Origin: Streptomyces fildesensis
GTDB lineage: Bacteria > Actinomycetota > Actinomycetes > Streptomycetales > Streptomycetaceae
Direction of reading: 5' to 3'
Length of the DNA stretch: 47,420 nucleotides
NCBI RefSeq assembly: GCF_016107395.1
Contig: NZ_JAAIKO010000053.1
Span: 1-47,420, forward strand
Shown here: positions 9,301 to 14,830 of the stretch, in pieces
Layout of the letters: every line of letters begins with the position of its first letter
Position numbering within the stretch: position 1 is the stretch's first letter
Notes under the pieces: model-generated
Told to the model about the DNA's origin: nothing
The model's database searches: none
The model's input: the letters and a program-made list of their open reading frames with translations, nothing else
Translations under genes and position numbers: made by a program

Positions 9301-10054
9301 TCATGCGGTCGTCGACACCGTGCGCGGACTTGACGGGTATCTGCTGCGAGCCCTTGGCCCGCATCCGCCCGTTCACATAGTGGAACAGGTCGTCCACCGA
9401 CACCTCGCCGGTCCCGTCCTTGCCGACCTTGCCGGTACGCAGTGCTTCGACGACTTCCGCCGTGAACACGGAGGGCTCGACGCCGGCGTCGCTCTCGGCA
9501 CCGCTGAACGAGTCCTCGCCCGCCCGTGACGAGGAGAGCACGTACACGCCCCGACTGGTCAGGGGCGCGGCCTCACCGGATTTGGCGGAGGGAGGAGCGG
9601 GTCCGTCGACTGTGCGCAGACCCATGGCGAAGCCACCGCTCCGGCAGCAGTCGATCAGGGCGATCTTCTGCGGGGCCCAGCACCCTTCGAGTTGCTCGTT
9701 GACGAACCCGGCGCTCACCCCGGTCGCGGCAACCGCGTCGAAGTCGGTGTCCGAGGCGACGAAGTAGAACTCGCCGCGGGCCTGCACGAGCCGGGTGCCG
9801 TGCCCCGAGACGTAGAGCAGGGCCAATTCGTCGGACTCGCAGCTTTCGAGGAACTCACTGATCGCGGAGCGCATGGCGTCCGCGGTGAGGTCGGTCTCCG
9901 TCTTCACGGACGCGAACGCACCGATGGTGCGGTGCTCCAGAACCTGGCGCAGTTGCCAGGTGTCGGCCCGGGTGGACGGGAGCCGTCCGAACCGGCTGTC
10001 GTGGTAGTTCTCGTTGCCGATCAGTAGCGCCTTGCGGCGGACGAGGCGGGTCAC
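6341..10054 (-). CDS. caspase-like protease fused to UPF1/DNA2-type SF1 helicase
   Basis: This is a 1237-aa fusion. Residues 5-255 are a caspase/metacaspase (peptidase C14) domain: ALLIGNENY, catalytic His85 in YVSGHG, and the DCCRSG motif with probable nucleophile Cys137. Residues 285-550 are a linker with no recognised domain. Residues 555-1120 are an SF1B helicase: Walker A GPPGTGKS (574-581), Walker B VVDEAS (870-875), GDPMQL (896-901), DEHFRCHPDI (953-962), HTFQGGERD (1068-1076) and NVAITRARSHLIVVGD (1104-1119). The tail (1150-1230) resembles the Vsr-like nucleases found at the end of similar helicases but lacks a clear E-x-K. The GTG start overlaps the EACC1-like stop by four bases (GTGA), which indicates translational coupling. 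By family knowledge this fits a nucleic-acid sensor coupled to a suicide protease; the role here is inferred. Confidence 0.9.
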   Translation of the reverse strand: MTRLVRRKALLIGNENYHDSRFGRLPSTRADTWQLRQVLEHRTIGAFASVKTETDLTADAMRSAISEFLESCESDELALLYVSGHGTRLVQARGEFYFVASDTDFDAVAATGVSAGFVNEQLEGCWAPQKIALIDCCRSGGFAMGLRTVDGPAPPSAKSGEAAPLTSRGVYVLSSSRAGEDSFSGAESDAGVEPSVFTAEVVEALRTGKVGKDGTGEVSVDDLFHYVNGRMRAKGSQQIPVKSAHGVDDRMILASCPLGSAPLLVPLTRRPPAEPGTPAAPTRTAGTWPTWDSLLSYYRECVLADTTETPLMPVRDEGTSYVCLTGTERFLSGDLDDDDCTAVPPEAAALVDAAAEQDAELWAGYPAVVLNGLRDGRTWRTPKFAPLLVRRVEAVQEAGEVRLKPYGPVLPHPRLARDWLGVEQAADLVDTYQQTWHAGQHDRMAVEVRQLLSQEYELPCVQEPRPDQLADWIDIRTPGNGARNAAVLLLVPRDSKITKKLLADFENISRKSAQIRATALAALSPHPAERAGPAGSPAERDPGSVRLVTPLPSNEAQSAVLRSAMTRRLTVATGPPGTGKSQLVANLVATAVAAGQSVLVASTNNQAVDEVWRRCEQLSPGSVVRTGPAGGDPDYAEAEATTLRRLMVSPAPAVNVTTAGMDVDVANDRLDAVRQQLARSAHTERVLRGAGEDREQHAARLHLPVSALLGLLAAVRDPGALEQKATRRATARLFGEWRRRKLLARFGIAAFDGTTMDACTALADFTRAERTWRAERERAATGMDDAGLTAALDLAESAVRTSSAALLDSAVQGAGRAGHQRIAGLLTARDAGGSDWAAVRNALPAARGWAVTSLSARRFPPDPALFDLVVVDEASQCAIPHVLPLLFRARRALVIGDPMQLTHITTIDPDGEAVIRRAAGLHSDWLEKQRLAHRRHSAFHAAERAAGGSLLLDEHFRCHPDIADVSNRLFYEGRLTVLTDIRARPALGRRAVIWAPVTGRAVRPPSGSSWVNHDEIDKVEASVRHLLEQLPDGTGATIGVITPFKAQEEALKRRLLPYGDRVRTGTVHTFQGGERDVMVFSLVAGDGMHPGAISWVDRQLNLWNVAITRARSHLIVVGDVELWQRRGGVGAALVHAANATDSDLGAAEPDELLKRLYKAQSGRPGATVQLGISVNGHPADAIVRTDSGSTAVLLDRGPDEGADEARHLRLMLRRRELLDAERVPAWQLYDEQPSGGR

Positions 10055-10464
10055 TCCGCCTCGTTCTCCCCGTTGTTCCCTTCGTCCTCGCGGACTGTCC
10101 CCAGGAAGTCGCGGATCATCTGCTCCTGCATCTCGTCCGGACGCCCGCTGATCGTGACGGAGTTGCCCCGGTAGGTCATCTCGACCTTCCGGTTGCGCTC
10201 CTTGGCACACCATTCCGTGACCAAGGCGATGAGGACCTGGGACGCGGGTCGGGCGGCAGCGGCGATAGAGCCCCACAACGCCACGTCGCCGGCGACCCCA
10301 CCCTTATGGCCGTCACCGGTGGCCGGCCCGGCCTCCAGGAATCCGACGGCTGCCCCGTCGGCCTTCGCGAGCTCGTCATGCAGCGCCCGCGTGAGGCGTT
10401 CCTGCCGCAAGGTGTCGCCGCCTGCCAGTACTTCGAGCCGCCAGGCCCGCTCCCCGTCAACCAT
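10051..10464 (-). CDS. EACC1-like effector-associated small protein
   Basis: The protein has 137 aa. It begins with a strand-rich segment (WRLEVLAGGD, then LTRALHDELAKADG), has a Gly-rich hydrophobic middle (GGVAGDVALWGSIAAAARPASQVLIALV), and a last part with VEMTYRGNSVTISG before an acidic tail. This layout (beta-alpha, a central hydrophobic helix, then a short beta hairpin and helix) matches effector-associated constant component 1, a small protein described next to caspase and trypsin effectors in actinobacterial conflict systems. The family call is from recalled pattern, not a search. The hydrophobic stretch might associate with membrane, but it is short. ATG 10464 follows a G-rich ribosome site. 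It is first in the operon with the caspase-helicase. Confidence 0.75.
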   Translation of the reverse strand: MVDGERAWRLEVLAGGDTLRQERLTRALHDELAKADGAAVGFLEAGPATGDGHKGGVAGDVALWGSIAAAARPASQVLIALVTEWCAKERNRKVEMTYRGNSVTISGRPDEMQEQMIRDFLGTVREDEGNNGENEAE

Positions 10465-10482
10465 CCAGAACCCCCCGTTACC

Positions 10483-10502
10483 GGCTCACCTACAGGTGAG
10501 CC
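10483..10502. promoter_or_regulatory. perfect inverted repeat, candidate operator of the EACC1-caspase operon
   Basis: GGCTCACCT and AGGTGAGCC flank a 2-nt spacer, giving a 20-bp dyad that ends 18 bp before the EACC1-like ATG. This is the size and symmetry of a dimeric repressor site. No regulator gene is adjacent, so the cognate protein, if any, lies elsewhere. Confidence 0.6.
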
Positions 10503-10553
10503 ACCTCGGCAAATGACAGAGCGTACTGCTGGATCACCGGCTGACGACAGAGA

Positions 10554-10587
10554 GTATTCGGCCAGGGCCCGAGGCTCGGCCGAATAC
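10554..10587. promoter_or_regulatory. 10-bp inverted repeat upstream of the EACC1-caspase operon
   Basis: GTATTCGGCC (10554-10563) and GGCCGAATAC (10578-10587) are exact complements separated by 14 nt. The element lies about 90 bp upstream of the operon start, between it and the tRNA-Leu terminator. It could be a second operator or an RNA hairpin. Confidence 0.5.
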
Positions 10588-10636
10588 CCGCAGCCCCGTC
10601 GCTGTACTGCGCAGGGTGCGTCCGGCCGCGCGGACG

Positions 10637-10667
10637 AAAAAAACGGGCCAGGAAGAGTCCTGACCCG
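10637..10667 (-). terminator. intrinsic terminator of tRNA-Leu
   Basis: On the minus strand, CGGGTCAGGA pairs with TCCTGGCCCG (one G-T pair) around a 4-nt loop and is followed by seven T residues. It lies 18 bp beyond the encoded CCA end of the tRNA and separates it from the EACC1-caspase operon. Confidence 0.9.
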
Positions 10668-10684
10668 CAACATGATCAAAAACG

Positions 10685-10772
10685 TGGTGTCCGAGGGGGG
10701 ACTTGAACCCCCACGCCCGATAAAGGGCACTAGCACCTCAAGCTAGCGCGTCTGCCATTCCGCCACCCGGAC
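10685..10772 (-). tRNA. tRNA-Leu (anticodon GAG)
   Basis: The 88-nt gene has a 7-bp acceptor stem (GTCCGGG with CTCGGAC, one G-T), a D arm starting GCGGAATGGCAGACGCGC, an anticodon stem CTAGC/GCTAG enclosing TTGAGGT (GAG anticodon), a long variable arm typical of class II leucine tRNA, and a T arm with GGTTCAAGTCCC. The discriminator is A and the CCA end is encoded. The neighbouring island begins immediately beyond its 3' end. Confidence 0.95.
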
Positions 10773-10980
10773 CGGGTGTACCGCAGGCCTCTCGGCCGCG
10801 GCGACGAGGTAAACCATAGCAAAGATCCCAGGGGCCCGATCACGGGTGCCGGTGTGAAGGGATCATGACGTGGGGCGGGTGGCTCTTGGGTGCGGGGGGC
10901 GGGCGGGGGAGTATGGGGAGCGGAATCCGCCGCGGTCGCCGGATGCGGGCGCGGGAGTGCGTGAGGGACGAGGAGACAGC

Positions 10981-12318
10981 GTGAGCGAGTCGATTTCGGG
11001 CGCGAGGAGCGACAGGAAGATCACCGGTGAGGACGAGGTCGTCGACCTGTGCCGGGATCTGATCCGGATCGACACCAGCAACTACGGGGATCACTCGGGG
11101 CCCGGCGAGCGCGCCGCGGCCGAGTACGTCGCCGAGAAGCTGGCCGAGGTCGGTCTCGAACCGCAGATCTTCGAGTCGCACAAGGGACGGGCGTCCACCG
11201 TCGCCCGGATCGCGGGGGAGGACCCCTCCCGGCCCGCGCTGCTGATCCACGGGCACACCGACGTGGTGCCGGCCAACGCCGACGACTGGACGCACCACCC
11301 GTTCTCCGGCGAGATCGCCGACGGGTGCGTGTGGGGGCGCGGCGCCGTCGACATGAAGGACATGGACGCGATGACGCTGGCGGTGGTGCGCGACCGGCTG
11401 CGCAGCGGCCGCAGGCCTCCGCGTGACATCGTGCTGGCGTTCCTGGCGGACGAGGAGGCGGGCGGCGTCTACGGCGCTCGGCACCTCGTCAACAAGCACC
11501 CGGACCTCTTCGAAGGGGTCACGGAGGCGATCGGCGAGGTCGGCGGCTTCTCCTTCACCGTCAACGAGAACCTGCGGCTCTACCTGGTGGAGACGGCGCA
11601 GAAGGGCATGCACTGGATGCGGCTCACCGTCGACGGCACGGCCGGGCACGGCTCCATGACCAACAACGACAACGCGATCACCGAGCTGTGCGAGGCCGTC
11701 GGGCGGCTGGGGCGGCACAAGTTCCCGGTGCGGATGACCAAGTCGGTGCGCGGTTTCCTCGACGAGCTGTCGGACGCCCTGGGCACCGAGCTGGACCCGG
11801 AGGACATGGACGCGACGCTGGCGAAGCTCGGCGGCATCGCCAAGATGATCGGCACCACGCTGCGCAACACCGCCGCCCCGACGATGCTCGGCGCGGGCTA
11901 CAAGGTGAACGTGATCCCCGGCCAGGCCACAGCGCACGTCGACGGCCGCTTCCTGCCCGGTTACGAGGAGGAGTTCCTCACCGACCTGGACCGGATCCTC
12001 GGCCCGCGGGTGAAGCGCGAGTCGGTGCACTCGGACAAGGCGCTGGAGACGGACTTCGACGGTGCGCTGGTGGACGCCATGCAGACCGCGCTGAAGGCCG
12101 AGGACCCGATCGCGCGGGCGGTGCCGTACTGCCTGTCGGGCGGGACGGACGCGAAGTCCTTCGACGACCTCGGAATCCGCTGCTTCGGATTCGCGCCGCT
12201 GAAGCTTCCGCCGGAGCTGGACTTCGCGGGCATGTTCCACGGTGTGGACGAGAGGGTTCCGGTGGACGGGCTGAAGTTCGGCGTTCGAGTGCTGGACCGT
12301 TTCATCGAAAATTGCTGA
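10981..12318 (+). CDS. M20-family metallopeptidase / dipeptidase-like hydrolase
   Basis: The protein (445 aa) belongs to the M20/ArgE/DapE amidohydrolases, cytoplasmic two-zinc enzymes that cut peptides or N-acyl amino acids. Zinc ligands and the catalytic base are in the expected order: HGHTDVVPA (His, then Asp), GRGAVDMKD (bridging Asp), LADEEAGG (catalytic Glu and ligand Glu), and the late GMFHGVDERVP histidine. The lid dimerisation domain covers roughly residues 205-330. The substrate cannot be read from the sequence. Start GTG 10981 is preceded by GAGGAG. It ends 131 bp before the chaplin gene and is on the same strand, but is probably a separate unit. Confidence 0.9.
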   Translation: MSESISGARSDRKITGEDEVVDLCRDLIRIDTSNYGDHSGPGERAAAEYVAEKLAEVGLEPQIFESHKGRASTVARIAGEDPSRPALLIHGHTDVVPANADDWTHHPFSGEIADGCVWGRGAVDMKDMDAMTLAVVRDRLRSGRRPPRDIVLAFLADEEAGGVYGARHLVNKHPDLFEGVTEAIGEVGGFSFTVNENLRLYLVETAQKGMHWMRLTVDGTAGHGSMTNNDNAITELCEAVGRLGRHKFPVRMTKSVRGFLDELSDALGTELDPEDMDATLAKLGGIAKMIGTTLRNTAAPTMLGAGYKVNVIPGQATAHVDGRFLPGYEEEFLTDLDRILGPRVKRESVHSDKALETDFDGALVDAMQTALKAEDPIARAVPYCLSGGTDAKSFDDLGIRCFGFAPLKLPPELDFAGMFHGVDERVPVDGLKFGVRVLDRFIENC

Positions 12319-12449
12319 TGATTCGACCACCTGTGTCAGTCGAACTGAGACGGGTGAAAGCTCCCGCAGTTTCGTAGCTCGTTTCCTTCGGGGTCGTTAC
12401 GACTTGTGCGGTCCGCGGCTGGGACCGCATTTCGAACTAGGAGGAAACC

Positions 12450-12683
12450 ATGATCAAGAAGATCGTCGCTGCTGCTGCTGTCTCTGGTGGTCTCGTACTC
12501 GCCGGTGCGGGCCTGGCCGTTGCCGATGCCGGCGCGCAGGGTGCTGCCGTGCAGTCCCCGGGCGTGCTCTCGGGCAACCTGATCCAGATCCCCGTCCATG
12601 TCCCGGTCAACGCCTGTGGCAACACGGTCTCCGTGATCGGTCTGCTGAACCCCGCCTTCGGCAACAGCTGCGTCAACAAGTGA
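12450..12683 (+). CDS. chpH: short chaplin (ChpH type)
   Basis: This 77-aa secreted surface protein has a signal peptide (MIKKIVAAAAVSGGLVLAGA, likely cleaved after AVADA near residue 26) followed by one chaplin domain. It carries the two conserved cysteines, Cys56 (VNACGNT) and Cys74 (GNSCVN), that form the loop disulphide. Chaplins assemble into amyloid-like fibrils that lower surface tension and coat aerial hyphae. The ribosome site GGAGGA is close to ideal, fitting very high expression. It precedes the long chaplin gene, the same pairing as chpH and chpC in S. coelicolor; the exact paralogue letter is inferred from that order. Confidence 0.93.
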   Translation: MIKKIVAAAAVSGGLVLAGAGLAVADAGAQGAAVQSPGVLSGNLIQIPVHVPVNACGNTVSVIGLLNPAFGNSCVNK

Positions 12684-12719
12684 CGTCATGTTCGACCCCT
12701 TGAGGGTCTGAACCGGGCC

Positions 12720-12753
12720 GGCCCCGGAGTGCTTATTTCCGCGCTCCGGGGCC
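12720..12753 (+). terminator. hairpin after the short chaplin gene
   Basis: GGCCCCGGAG (12720-12729) pairs with CTCCGGGGCC (12744-12753) around a 14-nt loop, 37 bp after the chpH stop. It would separate chpH from chpC and give the short, abundant transcript expected for a chaplin. Confidence 0.7.
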
Positions 12754-12856
12754 CCTCGGTCTTTATGGGGGAATCGGACAAGGATTTCACAGCCGTCCGT
12801 TCCCTTCCCGGGGCCGCGACCCCGGGGCCTCACTGAGAGCGAAGGTAGGGAAGGCT

Positions 12857-13798
12857 ATGCGACAGGTCGCGAAAAAGGGCCTGATCACCGTGGTCGCGAC
12901 GGGCGGCGTTCTCGCTGCCGGCAGCGGCTTCGCGTTTGCGGACTCGGGTGCGGTCGGCACCACGTCCGACTCGCCGGGCGTCGGGTCGGGCAACAACGTG
13001 CAGGTGCCGGTGCATGTACCGGTGAACCTGTGCGGGAACACGGCGAACGTCATCGGGCTGCTGAACCCGGCGATGGGCAACAGCTGCGCGAACGTCTCGG
13101 GCCATGGAGGACGGGGCGGAGCAGGCGGTTCCGGGGCGGTGGCGCACGGCGGTGCCTCGCACTCGCCCGGCGTTCTCTCCGGCAACTCGGCGCAGGTTCC
13201 GGTCGACGTCCCGGTCAACGCGTGCGGCAACAGCATCACCGTGATCGGCGGGCTCAACCCCGCGATGGGCAACGGCTGCGGGAACACGGAGTGGCACGCG
13301 CCGCACGGCGACGACTGCTCGGGCCAGCCGGGCCACCCGGGCACTCCGGGGCACCCCGGAAACCCGGGTACTCCGGGCCACCCGGGCCACCCCGGTCAGC
13401 CTGGACATCCGGGCCAGCCCGGTCACCCGGGGAATCCGGGGCACCCGGGGACTCCGGGCAACCCGGACCAGCCCGGCAACCCCGGCACCCCGGGTCAGCC
13501 CGGTAACCCCGGCACGCCTGGTAACCCTGGCACTCCGGGTAACCCCGGAAAGCCCGGCAACCCCGGCCAGCCTGGTAACCCTGGGACCCCCGGTAACCCC
13601 GGCACCCCGGGCAACCCCGGCACCGGTCACTCCAACCCGGGTGGGCCCTCGTCGCCCTACGCTCCGGCCGCGCACCACCCGACCGCTCAGCTGGCCGCCA
13701 CCGGTGGCGGCTCGATCGGGATGGCGCTGCCGACCAGTGCCGCGCTGCTGCTCGGCGGCGGGATGCTCTACCGCCGTAACCGCGCCGCCCGTCGCTGA
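12857..13798 (+). CDS. chpC: long chaplin with two chaplin domains, collagen-like spacer and sortase signal (ChpC type)
   Basis: The protein has 313 aa. A signal peptide ends near residue 29 (SGFAFADS). Chaplin domain 1 spans about 38-79 (Cys59, Cys77) and domain 2 about 102-143 (Cys123, Cys141). Residues 157-262 are a Gly/Pro-rich run of PGx triplets. A cell-wall anchoring signal follows: LAATG near 279-283, a hydrophobic segment and a basic RRNRAARR tail. Long chaplins are linked to peptidoglycan by sortase E-type enzymes that accept LAxTG and help anchor the short chaplins. The collagen-like spacer is longer and more regular than I recall for ChpA-C. ATG 12857 follows GGAAGG. Confidence 0.92.
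   Translation: MRQVAKKGLITVVATGGVLAAGSGFAFADSGAVGTTSDSPGVGSGNNVQVPVHVPVNLCGNTANVIGLLNPAMGNSCANVSGHGGRGGAGGSGAVAHGGASHSPGVLSGNSAQVPVDVPVNACGNSITVIGGLNPAMGNGCGNTEWHAPHGDDCSGQPGHPGTPGHPGNPGTPGHPGHPGQPGHPGQPGHPGNPGHPGTPGNPDQPGNPGTPGQPGNPGTPGNPGTPGNPGKPGNPGQPGNPGTPGNPGTPGNPGTGHSNPGGPSSPYAPAAHHPTAQLAATGGGSIGMALPTSAALLLGGGMLYRRNRAARR
13320..13625 (+). repeat. collagen-like Gly-Pro triplet repeat inside chpC
   Basis: DNA repeats of 9-18 bp encode about 35 G-x-P or P-G-x triplets (GHPGTPGHPGNPGTP style). Such tracts are prone to length change by slippage and could form a rigid polyproline or collagen-like stalk. Confidence 0.85.
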
Positions 13799-13857
13799 CG
13801 GCAGGAGAGCCGCAGGGTGGCCGGAAGGCCGCCGCGCGGCTCGGCGCACGGCTCGAT

Positions 13858-13881
13858 GGGACCCCGCGGCGGCGGGGTCCC
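13858..13881. terminator. terminator between chpC and the DUF5703 gene
   Basis: GGGACCCCGC (13858-13867) pairs with GCGGGGTCCC (13872-13881) around a 4-nt loop, and an ATTTATA stretch follows. It lies between two converging genes. Confidence 0.85.
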
Positions 13882-13908
13882 ATTTATACGTTATGGGTGG
13901 ATATCAGC

Positions 13909-14097
13909 TCACCAGGTTGCTCTGACCTGACGGATGATCCGGCGGCGCAGCCGCACCCGGCGGCTCCCGTCGGGGTAGAGGCGCAGCCGGTCCAACTCCC
14001 AGTGGCCGTACTCCGCGTGATCGGTCAGCAGTCGCGTCGCGTCCTTCCGGGACACACCCCGGGGGACGTACATCTCTGTGAATTCGTATTCCGGCAT
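13909..14097 (-). CDS. DUF5703-like small protein
   Basis: This 62-aa basic protein (MPEYEFTEMYVPRGVSRKDA, later EYGHWELDRLRLYPDGSRR) matches the small actinobacterial DUF5703 group as I recall it. The sequence YPDGSRRVRLRRRIIRQ suggests a strand-turn-strand with a basic tail. No catalytic motif or membrane segment is present, and no function is known. Start ATG 14097. It is divergent from the hypothetical gene at 14145. Confidence 0.8.
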   Translation of the reverse strand: MPEYEFTEMYVPRGVSRKDATRLLTDHAEYGHWELDRLRLYPDGSRRVRLRRRIIRQVRATW

Positions 14098-14144
14098 CGC
14101 ATCTATTGTGCGGGCAACGCCCTGGTGCGGATAGCGTCTGCACC

Positions 14145-14753
14145 ATGTCTGATGACGTGCAGCCCACCGTTGCCGAGGTACGTGCCGCCGCTGAGGCGGT
14201 CAAAGCCGCGCTGGACCGCCACCTTGAGGCGATCGAGAACCGGACGGGGGAGGACGACCCCGCCGTCTACACCGCTTTTGACGACCTCGCCACGGCCGCC
14301 GAGGCCTATGACGAGCTGCTTTACGACGCCTATGACGAGGTCACGCCGTTCGAGGTGCCGTCCGGTGACACGCTGCCCGAGTACGCGGGCTCCGATGAAC
14401 CTGCCGCGATCAGCGTGCTGATCCGCCGCGATTACAGCATCGTGGAGCCGCAGCGGCTGCTGCTGCAGGCCCGGCGGGTCGCCGACGCCGACTCCGGACC
14501 GGACACCGGGGTGAACGCGGCCGTCGGCATTCTCTTCGGTGAGTACGAGCCCGACGAGATCGCCCAGCGGCACAAGGAGTTCGGGCTCGAGGAGGGCGAC
14601 TCGACCCTCTGGGTCTCCGCCGCGGAGCCCACCGATCCGGGGGACTGGCTGGCCACCCCGTTCGATCAGGCCGACCCCCAGCTGATCATCTGCCGGTTCG
14701 ACGTCAGCTCGGTCTTCGACGACGAGCTGAGCGCCCTCGACCCGGACAACTAG
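14145..14753 (+). CDS. conserved-looking hypothetical acidic protein
   Basis: The 202-aa acidic protein has an N-terminal helical part (residues 1-60, rich in Ala, Glu and Asp with regular hydrophobics) and a mixed C-terminal part (EPAAISVLIRRDYSIVEPQRLL, then VGILFGEYEPDEIAQRHKEF and ICRFDVSSVFDD). There is no signal peptide or membrane segment. I do not recognise a family. Codon use is typical of the neighbourhood. The start is ATG 14145, which avoids a longer upstream reading into the divergent promoter. It converges on the RecD2-like gene with a strong terminator between. Confidence 0.8.
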   Translation: MSDDVQPTVAEVRAAAEAVKAALDRHLEAIENRTGEDDPAVYTAFDDLATAAEAYDELLYDAYDEVTPFEVPSGDTLPEYAGSDEPAAISVLIRRDYSIVEPQRLLLQARRVADADSGPDTGVNAAVGILFGEYEPDEIAQRHKEFGLEEGDSTLWVSAAEPTDPGDWLATPFDQADPQLIICRFDVSSVFDDELSALDPDN

Positions 14754-14791
14754 ACCCGGACAACAAGAGCCGGACTCCGCAGCAGGAGCAT

Positions 14792-14827
14792 GCGCCGGGG
14801 CGGACGGGTTTCCGTCCGCCCCGGCGC
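14792..14827. terminator. perfect 16-bp bidirectional terminator
   Basis: GCGCCGGGGCGGACGG (14792-14807) is fully complementary to 14812-14827 with a GTTT loop. It sits between converging genes that stop at 14753 and 14831. Confidence 0.92.
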
Positions 14828-14830
14828 GGC

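Noticed and set aside
10685..10772. Second att copy matching the tRNA-Leu 3' end to prove an integrated element
   Set aside because: No convincing repeat of the tRNA end was found by eye to the left, and no integrase gene is present in the window.
13320..13625. CRISPR array in the repetitive stretch
   Set aside because: The repeats are short, in frame and encode Gly-Pro triplets of the chaplin spacer; there are no unique spacers of even length.
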